Shown in pieces: positions 1 to 5,080 of a stretch of 8,539 bases of DNA. The notes under the pieces are model-generated. The model saw nothing but the letters and a program-made list of their open reading frames with translations, was not told the origin of the DNA and did not search any database. Location of the stretch: assembly GCA_949373265.1 (NCBI GenBank), contig CASICT010000019.1, positions 1 to 8,539 of the forward strand, read 5' to 3'. The translations under genes and the position numbers were made by a program. This stretch comes from Candidatus Poseidoniaceae archaeon (GTDB taxonomy: Archaea > Thermoplasmatota > Poseidoniia > Poseidoniales > Poseidoniaceae). How positions within the stretch are numbered: the first letter of the stretch is position 1; each line of letters begins with the position of its first letter.

Positions 1-768
1 CGTAATGCAATCCAAGCACAAATCAGAGATTTGATTGGTCAGGCAAAAGCCCAGAGAGGGAGCAAAGATGAAAAGACCTCAGCATCTTTTGAATTCAACA
101 AACTCACGAGTGAAGTTAACAATATGGAAAAGATATTTGAGACTCAAGGTGGAATGTCACCCAAGAAGGAAAAAGAAACGATGGAGAAGATCAAAAACAT
201 GCGTCGCCGCATGAAAGAGTTGGAACCAGAGGTTACAAAATTACAACTCATTAAGGTCGATTTATCCAATAGGGATGAAGCGATTGCAACCCTTAAGGCT
301 GAAGCAGATGCATCTCACAAGATGTTCGTCGAATGTTTAGAGCGTGCAAAGGGAATGAGTAAAGAATTAGATGAACTATTCTCACACAGAGACTTCCTGA
401 AAGGAGAAGGTGATAGATTCCACAAAGAGTTTGTCGCTTGTAAGGAAAGAGCAGATGAAGTTCATTCCAAGATTACTGAACTGATGAAGGAAGTTAACGA
501 TGCTAGAGGTAAACTCAAGATGGCTCGTGAAGAGAGGGAATCATGGATTTCAGACCATAACGCATTAGTTTCCAAGGAAATGAAAACCGGCGCTGAAGAC
601 TCTAAGATTGCAGATTCGATGGTCGAGCACCTGCTTGATGCGGGAAATCTGACATTCGGTGGGACTATGTCTGGCGATAGAGCAGGATTAGGCGTCAAGA
701 AGGGCCGTTCTAACAAGAAAAAGAGCATGCGCCGTGTTGACATGACCTCTTCTCGTGGAAGGAAGTGA
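1..768 (+). CDS. Coiled-coil protein, COG1340-like, 5'-truncated
   Basis: The reading frame is open from the first base, so the N-terminus lies outside the window; a TTG at 31 is in frame but is unlikely to be the true start. The visible 255 codons are almost entirely charged, heptad-like helix, with repeated phrases such as HKMFVECLERAK and HKEFVACKERADEVHSKI. That pattern, plus the later ADSMVEHLLDAGNLT segment, resembles the archaeal COG1340 coiled-coil family (sometimes mislabelled phosphoserine phosphatase), where a similar 'K.GEKLT' segment closes the coil. The last 25 or so residues are strongly basic (GRSNKKKSMRR, SSRGRK), which suggests contact with nucleic acid or the ribosome; this is inference. 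The end overlaps the next gene by 14 bases, so the two are probably co-transcribed and translationally coupled. No catalytic motif is visible and the biological role is unknown. Confidence 0.75.
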   Translation, partial: RNAIQAQIRDLIGQAKAQRGSKDEKTSASFEFNKLTSEVNNMEKIFETQGGMSPKKEKETMEKIKNMRRRMKELEPEVTKLQLIKVDLSNRDEAIATLKAEADASHKMFVECLERAKGMSKELDELFSHRDFLKGEGDRFHKEFVACKERADEVHSKITELMKEVNDARGKLKMAREERESWISDHNALVSKEMKTGAEDSKIADSMVEHLLDAGNLTFGGTMSGDRAGLGVKKGRSNKKKSMRRVDMTSSRGRK

Positions 769-1786
769 GATTCTGTATGGTGTCATTATGGCCGGAGGCC
801 GTGGCACTCGCTTAATGCCATTGACTGCGAAAAGGCCTAAGCCAATGGTGCCAGTTCTAGGCCGTCCAGTTATCGATTATGTGAAAGATGCAATGGTTGC
901 TGCGGGATTGTCAGAAATTATTGTTACAACCGGCTATCAAGGAGAACAATTGATTGAACATGTATCAACTTGGGATATTTCTAGCCGTGTTAATCAAGAG
1001 GATTCACCAATGGGAACTGCAGGTAGTGTTAGATTGTTATCTGATGAATTGCAAGAAACCTTTGTGGTAGGTTCTGGAGACTCAGTTGCTTCATTTGACA
1101 TTGCAGACCTCCTCGAATCTCATCGCAAATCAGGCGCTAAAGTAACTATGGCTTTATGGCATGTTGAGGACCCGACCGAATTCGGAATAGTTGGCTTATC
1201 GAAAGAAAACCAGGGAACTATAGACTCGGAATTAACTGAAGGATATATTTCAAGATTCAAAGAAAAGCCATCTCCTGATGAGGCATTTTCAAATTTAATA
1301 AATGCAGGTCTATACATAATTGAGCCTGAGGTTATGGAGTTGATACCACAAGGTGAGAAATATGATTTCTCAAAACAATTGTTTCCGGATGTTCTTTCTC
1401 GTGGTTGGCCAATGTATGCGAAGACCGTAAATGGAATCTGGTTCGATGTCGGCCATCCCTTTGAATTACATAATGCCCAAATGGCTTTGATCGCAGGCAG
1501 GGATAATCTTCCATTCCCTATGCCTGCTGGTGAGGTTTTACCCGATGGCTCATTCATCAGTAAATCAGCTTCAGTTAGCGGCTATGTCGAGAAATCAATC
1601 ATCCTTGAAGGCGCATCTGTTAACGGAGCAGTAGTAAATTCTGTAGTCATGTCAAACTCGAGAATTAATGGCGTTTCCGAATCATCAATTGTAGGTGAAA
1701 ACTCGGTAATCGATTCCAGAATTCAAAATTGTGTAATAGGTGATGGAGTTCACATAAAAATCGATCTTCAAGGTGAAAGACGCTAG
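755..1786 (+). CDS. NDP-sugar pyrophosphorylase (mannose-1-P guanylyltransferase/glucose-1-P nucleotidyltransferase family)
   Basis: Predicted cytosolic enzyme that condenses an NTP with a sugar 1-phosphate to give an NDP-sugar and pyrophosphate, supplying glycan or glycolipid synthesis. The N-terminal Rossmann-like transferase domain (about 8-245) shows the nucleotide loop GGRGTRLMPLT (14-24), the RPKPM segment with K29, PMGTAGS (85-91), GSGDS with probable metal ligand D109, FKEKP (168-172), NAGLY (183-187) and WFDVGHP (229-235). The C-terminal part (about 265-335) consists of hexapeptide-type repeats (SIILEGASVNGAVV, SSIVGENSVI) that form a left-handed beta-helix, as in GMPP/GlmU-like enzymes. 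At 343 residues it is a normal length. The GTG start is chosen because the first beta strand (ILYGVIMAGG) lies upstream of the first in-frame ATG at 788. It begins inside the coiled-coil gene. Exact sugar and nucleotide specificity cannot be read from the sequence; no acyltransferase domain is seen. Confidence 0.9.
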   Translation: MEGSEILYGVIMAGGRGTRLMPLTAKRPKPMVPVLGRPVIDYVKDAMVAAGLSEIIVTTGYQGEQLIEHVSTWDISSRVNQEDSPMGTAGSVRLLSDELQETFVVGSGDSVASFDIADLLESHRKSGAKVTMALWHVEDPTEFGIVGLSKENQGTIDSELTEGYISRFKEKPSPDEAFSNLINAGLYIIEPEVMELIPQGEKYDFSKQLFPDVLSRGWPMYAKTVNGIWFDVGHPFELHNAQMALIAGRDNLPFPMPAGEVLPDGSFISKSASVSGYVEKSIILEGASVNGAVVNSVVMSNSRINGVSESSIVGENSVIDSRIQNCVIGDGVHIKIDLQGERR

Positions 1787-1814
1787 TCTATCTTGAACTC
1801 TTGTTGGCCTCAGA

Positions 1815-1822
1815 TTCTTATA
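1815..1822 (+). promoter_or_regulatory. TATA-box-like element for the 81-residue gene
   Basis: The bases ttcttata are centred about 25 bases upstream of the ATG at 1844. That is the archaeal TATA-to-start spacing, so transcription would begin at or next to the ATG and give a leaderless mRNA. A GGTGA sits only one base before the ATG, too close to act as a ribosome site, which also favours leaderless translation. The match to a TATA consensus is modest. Confidence 0.4.
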
Positions 1823-1840
1823 CCGCTTGTTTAAGGCGGT
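1822..1840. repeat. Inverted repeat ACCGC-N9-GCGGT in promoter region
   Basis: A perfect 5-base inverted repeat with a 9-base spacer lies between the TATA-like element and the ATG at 1844. If the transcript is leaderless the repeat acts as DNA and could be an operator; if transcription starts upstream it could be a hairpin in the leader, or the 3' end of the transcript from the pyrophosphorylase gene. The short arms also make a chance occurrence possible. Confidence 0.35.
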
Positions 1841-1843
1841 GAC

Positions 1844-2089
1844 ATGGCCAGTGGGGATTCTGGAGAGCCGGTTCGAAGTTACGACCGTTCTTGGGGTGAA
1901 ATTGAAGAAATGCTTGAGAAAGCAATCGCTCGTAGAGAACAGTGGAAAAAATGGTTTGAGCAATGTCGCCGAGATGGCGACCGTGATGGCATGAAAGAAG
2001 CCGCAAGAAACCACAAAGCGTTAGACGGAGTAATAAAAACTCTACAATGGACGCTAGGTGAAGAGGGTGTTGAACACCCACTTGATTGA
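1844..2089 (+). CDS. Small helical protein of unknown function (81 aa)
   Basis: I do not recognise this family. The ATG-started frame encodes 81 residues: a short acidic/polar N-terminus followed by two likely amphipathic helices, roughly 17-43 (SWGEIEEMLEKAIARREQWK) and 46-73 (GDRDGMKEAARNHKALDGVI), joined by an RRDGDRDG turn. It is rich in Trp (four) and in charged residues. There is no signal peptide, membrane segment or zinc motif. A TATA-like element at the right spacing and lack of any better overlapping frame support it as real. It is 35 bases upstream of the ATG of the RNA-binding gene, so the two are probably co-transcribed. A helical-hairpin adaptor or nucleic-acid-associated protein is possible but unproven. 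Confidence 0.65.
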   Translation: MASGDSGEPVRSYDRSWGEIEEMLEKAIARREQWKKWFEQCRRDGDRDGMKEAARNHKALDGVIKTLQWTLGEEGVEHPLD

Positions 2090-2124
2090 CAATCCTCATC
2101 ATCTATCGCTATTCAGCGGTAAAT

Positions 2125-2574
2125 ATGGGAGTACACCATGTGTCATGGCAATCTACAGCCAGCGGTCTTGAAGATGAGTACATCCATGCCGCAGCAATAG
2201 CTTGGTTAGTAGGGGATGAAGATGTTGTTGAAATCGAGAGAATGGACTCATACCATGGCTCCCCCATCCATTTGATTAAGGCTGAATTGAAGCGCCGTGG
2301 CCCTGCAACTAGGTCCCTTTCATTACTCGGCTCTGATGTTCTAGAGCACATCAAAAATGAACTTGAATTAAGAATGGATGAGCATAATGTAATCCATATT
2401 CGTTTAGATTTACTTGACCTTCTTGCTGGTAAATTAACTCTGACCACACCCGGAACTAGGGCGACGGTCAAAGGTAAAGCCAAATTAGAGGTTTATCCAG
2501 GTAATGAGCCAATCGATGTCGCAATGTCGACTTTGAATGAAGCAATTAGCAATTCAAGAGTTAGGTCTCCCTAA
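2125..2574 (+). CDS. RNA-binding protein, DUF54/COG1325 family
   Basis: Archaeal COG1325 (DUF54) proteins are about 140-150 residues and are annotated as RNA-binding or predicted exosome-associated proteins; their biochemical role is poorly defined. From the ATG at 2125 this protein has 149 residues. Family landmarks are visible: an opening strand [15 protein letters not shown], the central [14 protein letters not shown] (family 'GHHGNPI'-like), a long helix with [20 protein letters not shown], and [17 protein letters not shown], which matches the family 'LRLDKQ.A..GEL.L' strand-helix unit with KQ replaced by LL. The frame is open back to a TTG at 2086 that overlaps the upstream stop, but those 13 residues are not family-like, so the ATG is preferred. 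Likely in an operon with the upstream small gene. The replacement of the charged KQ pair could alter RNA contact. Confidence 0.75.
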   Translation: MGVHHVSWQSTASGLEDEYIHAAAIAWLVGDEDVVEIERMDSYHGSPIHLIKAELKRRGPATRSLSLLGSDVLEHIKNELELRMDEHNVIHIRLDLLDLLAGKLTLTTPGTRATVKGKAKLEVYPGNEPIDVAMSTLNEAISNSRVRSP

Positions 2575-2596
2575 AAACAGTGGTACTGCACAAGGA

Positions 2597-2605
2597 ATTA
2601 TATCC
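2597..2605 (+). promoter_or_regulatory. TATA-box-like element for the ferredoxin gene
   Basis: The bases aattatatc lie about 35 bases upstream of the ATG at 2637. Transcription starting about 26 bases downstream would leave a leader of roughly ten bases that just includes the GGAG ribosome site. This supports a separate promoter for ferredoxin, and makes the upstream in-frame GTG at 2580 unlikely as the start. Confidence 0.5.
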
Positions 2606-2626
2606 TGATGCCGCTGACATTGAATT

Positions 2627-2630
2627 GGAG
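2627..2630 (+). promoter_or_regulatory. Ribosome binding site GGAG, decides ferredoxin start
   Basis: GGAG stands six bases before the ATG at 2637, the usual spacing. It fixes the start there, 19 codons downstream of an in-frame GTG at 2580 that would add a sequence not seen in seven-iron ferredoxins. Confidence 0.6.
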
Positions 2631-2636
2631 ATAACC

Positions 2637-2912
2637 ATGACTCACGTAGTAACTTCCACCTGTGTTGACCATAAATACCAAGAGTGCGTTGCCGTTTGTC
2701 CTGTGGATGCATTCCGTGAAGCAGCAACATACCTAGTAATCGATCCAGACGAGTGTATCGACTGCGGTGCATGCGTACCAGAATGTCCAGTGGATGCTAT
2801 ATTTGCGGACACTGATGTCCCTGACGAAGAAGAAGCATGGGTTGAAAGAAACGAGGAAGAATCGCAAGATGCTGAAATCGCAACAGGTGATACTCCAGTT
2901 CTTGCAGATTAA
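2637..2912 (+). CDS. Seven-iron ferredoxin, [3Fe-4S][4Fe-4S]
   Basis: Small cytosolic electron carrier of 91 residues. It strongly resembles Azotobacter FdI-type ferredoxins: an N-terminal strand THVVTSTC, a first cluster pattern C9-x7-C17-x3-C21-P, the [19 protein letters not shown] second motif (C40, C43, C46, C50), and an acidic C-terminal tail. By analogy with FdI, C9, C17 and C50 hold a [3Fe-4S] cluster and C21, C40, C43 and C46 hold a [4Fe-4S] cluster. There are exactly seven cysteines; the position of the second cysteine of a canonical CxxC is His12, so the first site lacks the fourth thiolate needed for an ordinary [4Fe-4S]. Start is set by the GGAG site. The tail after residue 57 is very acidic ([15 protein letters not shown]). 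Its electron partner is not evident from the neighbours, though an oxidoreductase of central metabolism is likely. Confidence 0.92.
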   Translation: MTHVVTSTCVDHKYQECVAVCPVDAFREAATYLVIDPDECIDCGACVPECPVDAIFADTDVPDEEEAWVERNEEESQDAEIATGDTPVLAD

Positions 2913-2937
2913 TCTTCACGGTTAACTACATACTTTC

Positions 2938-2970
2938 ATGAGGGGAACGCTCCCCGCTAGGTTTGATTGA
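2938..2970 (+). other. Ten-codon reading frame in the pdxS leader
   Basis: ATG at 2938 opens a frame [10 protein letters not shown] that ends with TGA at 2968-2970, one base before the pdxS ATG at 2972. It spans the GGGGA/TCCCC hairpin. It has no clear ribosome site and could well be chance, but the position would let its translation affect the hairpin and the pdxS start. Confidence 0.2.
2942..2955 (+). repeat. Hairpin GGGGA-ACGC-TCCCC before pdxS
   Basis: A 5-base-pair GC-rich stem closes a 4-base loop, 16 bases upstream of the pdxS ATG. No T-tract follows it, so it is not a typical archaeal terminator. It could end the ferredoxin transcript, or shape the pdxS leader. No known riboswitch is recognised. 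Confidence 0.45.
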
Positions 2971-2971
2971 G

Positions 2972-3967
2972 ATGAGTAATACTGACATTACCAAGTCCCT
3001 GCGTCATGCGGATGATTTACTAAAACGTGGATTTGCCTCCATGCTCCAAGGTGGAGTCATAATGGATGTAGTAACTCCTGACCAAGCCGCTATAGCAGAA
3101 GCAGCAGGCGCAGTTTCTGTAATGGCTCTGGAGAGAGTTCCTGCAGATATTCGCAAGATGGGTGGAGTTGCCCGTACTTCTCACCCTGACATGATAAAAG
3201 GAATAATCGAGTGTACTTCAATACCAGTTATGGCTAAATCAAGAATTGGACATGAAGCCGAATCTCAGGTACTGCAGGCATTAGGCGTTGACATGGTTGA
3301 TGAATCAGAAGTTCTAACTCCAGCAGACCCTTATTTTCATATCAACAAAAATGCTCATGACATTCCATTTGTTTGTGGTGCAACAGGTCTAGGTGAGGCT
3401 GTACGTCGTATTTACGAAGGTGCAGCTATGATTCGTACCAAAGGAGAAGCCGGAACAGGAAATGTAGTGGCTGCAGTAACTCATGCCAGATTAATCGACC
3501 AAGAGATCAGACAAGTGCAGACTCTCGATGATGACGGATTAGATGTGGCTGCTAGACATATTATGAGCCGATACAGTGTACTTGCTGATTCTAGTGAGTT
3601 GCCTGGAATCTCAAACATAACTCCATTTGGCGCAATCGATGATGAAATGCACGGAAGCATCCGTGACATTCTAGTCGAAGTTGCCGAAATCGGCCGTTTG
3701 CCAGTGGTCACTTTCTGTGCTGGCGGTATTGCAACACCAGCAGATGCATCACTGATGATGCAGATGGGTGTTGATGGAATATTCGTTGGTTCTGGTATCT
3801 TCAAATCAGAGGACCCAGAGACTATGGCTGATGCAATCGTTCTAGCAACTGCCCACTTTGATGACCCTGAAAAGGTCGCTGAAGCGATGGGCATGATGGT
3901 TGGTGAAGCAATGCGTGGAGACGAGTTAGAGACTCTCGAAGTTCGTCTTGACCAACGTGGTTGGTAA
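2972..3967 (+). CDS. pdxS: Pyridoxal 5'-phosphate synthase lyase subunit PdxS
   Basis: PdxS builds the vitamin B6 coenzyme PLP from ribose 5-phosphate, glyceraldehyde 3-phosphate and ammonia delivered by the glutaminase PdxT, in the deoxyxylulose-independent pathway; it forms a dodecamer of TIM barrels around which PdxT docks. The family is unmistakable: [15 protein letters not shown] with catalytic D32, [22 protein letters not shown] with the first Schiff-base lysine K89, [14 protein letters not shown] with the second lysine K157, and a C-terminal half containing [17 protein letters not shown] and [11 protein letters not shown]. At 331 residues it is longer than the bacterial form (about 294), because of an inserted segment around 178-215, as is known for some archaeal PdxS. 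ATG at 2972 is preferred to an in-frame TTG at 2963. No pdxT lies in this window. Confidence 0.97.
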   Translation: MSNTDITKSLRHADDLLKRGFASMLQGGVIMDVVTPDQAAIAEAAGAVSVMALERVPADIRKMGGVARTSHPDMIKGIIECTSIPVMAKSRIGHEAESQVLQALGVDMVDESEVLTPADPYFHINKNAHDIPFVCGATGLGEAVRRIYEGAAMIRTKGEAGTGNVVAAVTHARLIDQEIRQVQTLDDDGLDVAARHIMSRYSVLADSSELPGISNITPFGAIDDEMHGSIRDILVEVAEIGRLPVVTFCAGGIATPADASLMMQMGVDGIFVGSGIFKSEDPETMADAIVLATAHFDDPEKVAEAMGMMVGEAMRGDELETLEVRLDQRGW

Positions 3968-3968
3968 T

Positions 3969-3992
3969 ATTACCACCCCGTAGGGGTGTAAT
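3969..3992 (+). terminator. Hairpin after pdxS, putative terminator or 3' end element
   Basis: Two bases after the pdxS stop, ATTAC-ACCCC pairs with GGGGT-GTAAT around a GTA loop, ten base pairs with one bulged C. It is the strongest hairpin in the window. There is no T-run after it, so in an archaeon it may stabilise or define the 3' end rather than terminate by itself. Confidence 0.5.
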
Positions 3993-4008
3993 GGGCCAAT
4001 GTATTGCC

Positions 4009-4018
4009 TTCATATATC
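4009..4018 (+). promoter_or_regulatory. TATA-box-like element for the eS1 cluster
   Basis: The bases ttcatatatc form the best TATA-like sequence in the 109-base gap before the ribosomal protein gene. A start about 26 bases downstream, near 4040, would give a leader of roughly 37 bases that includes part or all of the GGGG/CCCC hairpin. Confidence 0.5.
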
Positions 4019-4035
4019 CCATGTTTGTCCGATGC

Positions 4036-4059
4036 TTGCAAGTGGGGTAGCCCCCGCAA
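4036..4059 (+). repeat. Hairpin in the eS1 leader
   Basis: TTGC (4036-4039) and GCAA (4056-4059) flank GGGG-TAG-CCCC (4044-4054), giving a two-part stem with an internal loop, 17 bases before the ATG at 4077. A leader hairpin on a ribosomal protein gene could be an autoregulatory binding site; that is inference only, and the pairing is interrupted. Confidence 0.35.
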
Positions 4060-4076
4060 TCTGAGAGTTGATTCGA

Positions 4077-5072
4077 ATGGCAGCAAAGAAGTTGAGTGCA
4101 AAGGCACGTGTAGCAGCACGTAAGCAAAGAGATAAGTGGAAGAATAAGAGATGGTTCACAATACGTGCACCTCGCCATCCATGGCACTTCAAGCCCATCG
4201 GAGAAACCCTCGGAGAATCAGATGAACATATCATGGGTCGAATTTATGAAATGACCCAGCAAGAATTTAGTGGAGATTTCACAAAAATGCACGTCATTTT
4301 GCGCTTCAGCGTGACTGATGTTGTAGGACAAGATGCTCTGACCACTTTCGTAGGTCATTCCCATCAATCCGACCATACACGCCGACAAATCCGCCGATAC
4401 CGTGGTAAAATCGATGACGTAGTCGATGTAGTTACAACTGACGGATACCTTGTCCGTTTGAAGCCACTAATGATCACTGAGCGCCGTTGCCAGACATCCG
4501 TCAAGCAAGCAATGCGTGCTAAGTCTGCAGAAATCATCCGTGCATGTGCAGCTAAATCTAACTATTCTAAATTACAAGAAGCAATGCTTGGAGGAGATTT
4601 GGAAACAGATATCCGCAATGCAGTCAAGACCATTTACCCATGTCGCAATGTGGTTATCCGCAGGAGCCAGTTATTACAAGCAGGTGTAGTTACTGAAAAA
4701 GGACCAACTCTCGATGAAATTCATTCTGAAGAATCTCGTCAGGAAGCAGAACTCAAGGCTAAGAAGGCTGCAGCACTTGCTGAAGCCGGCGAAGAGGTAG
4801 AGGATGCACCAGTTGAAGGAGACCTTCTAGCAGCAGCAGCAGCAATGGAATCTATCTCTGAGAAAGAAGAAGTCGCTCCAGCGGCATCTAAGGAATCAGC
4901 GGATAAGCCAGTTGTTGAAGAAGCAGCGGCAGAACCAGTAGCAGATGCTTCTGGTGATTCTGAAGCTAGTTTGATGAAACTAAAGAAAGATGAGTTAGTC
5001 GATAAGGCTAAGGCAGCAGGAGTAGCAACTTCTGGTACCAAAGCAGATATTGTCGCTCGTCTACTTGAGTGA
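4077..5072 (+). CDS. rps3ae: 30S ribosomal protein eS1 (S3Ae) with C-terminal SAP domain
   Basis: eS1 is a small-subunit protein near the mRNA exit region, found in archaea and eukaryotes. The core, residues 1-203, follows the family: basic N-terminus with DKWKNKRWFTIRAP, IGETLGESDEHIMGR, FSGDFTKMHVILRF, ALTTFVGHSHQSDHTRRQ, KIDDVVDVVTTDGYLVRLKP, RCQTSVKQAMR and TIYPCRNVVIRRSQLLQAG. Archaeal eS1 is normally about 200-220 residues; this one has 331. The added part is an Ala/Glu-rich, low-complexity linker (about 204-297) followed by a SAP-like motif (298-331, LMKLKKDELVDKAKAAGVAT then SGTKADIVARLL), a helix-turn-helix-like unit that usually binds DNA or RNA. ATG at 4077 is chosen over an in-frame TTG at 4068. 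First gene of a four-gene co-directional cluster; the next starts eight bases after its stop. Confidence 0.95.
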   Translation: MAAKKLSAKARVAARKQRDKWKNKRWFTIRAPRHPWHFKPIGETLGESDEHIMGRIYEMTQQEFSGDFTKMHVILRFSVTDVVGQDALTTFVGHSHQSDHTRRQIRRYRGKIDDVVDVVTTDGYLVRLKPLMITERRCQTSVKQAMRAKSAEIIRACAAKSNYSKLQEAMLGGDLETDIRNAVKTIYPCRNVVIRRSQLLQAGVVTEKGPTLDEIHSEESRQEAELKAKKAAALAEAGEEVEDAPVEGDLLAAAAAMESISEKEEVAPAASKESADKPVVEEAAAEPVADASGDSEASLMKLKKDELVDKAKAAGVATSGTKADIVARLLE

Positions 5073-5080
5073 GTTGAGCC

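Noticed and set aside
1120..1557. 145-codon minus-strand frame inside the pyrophosphorylase gene
   Set aside because: It lies wholly within a well supported gene and shows no recognisable motif.
2086..2124. N-terminal extension of the COG1325 protein from a TTG at 2086
   Set aside because: The 13 added residues are not family-like and would overlap the preceding stop; the ATG at 2125 gives the usual length.
2580..2636. N-terminal extension of ferredoxin from the GTG at 2580
   Set aside because: The GGAG site and TATA-like element fit the ATG at 2637, and the homology to seven-iron ferredoxins begins exactly there.
3481..3894. 137-codon minus-strand frame inside pdxS
   Set aside because: Mirror reading of a highly conserved enzyme; no support of its own.
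4829..4846. GCA repeat run as a microsatellite or regulatory repeat
   Set aside because: It codes for a short alanine run in a disordered linker; only about five units and no phase-variation signal beyond that.
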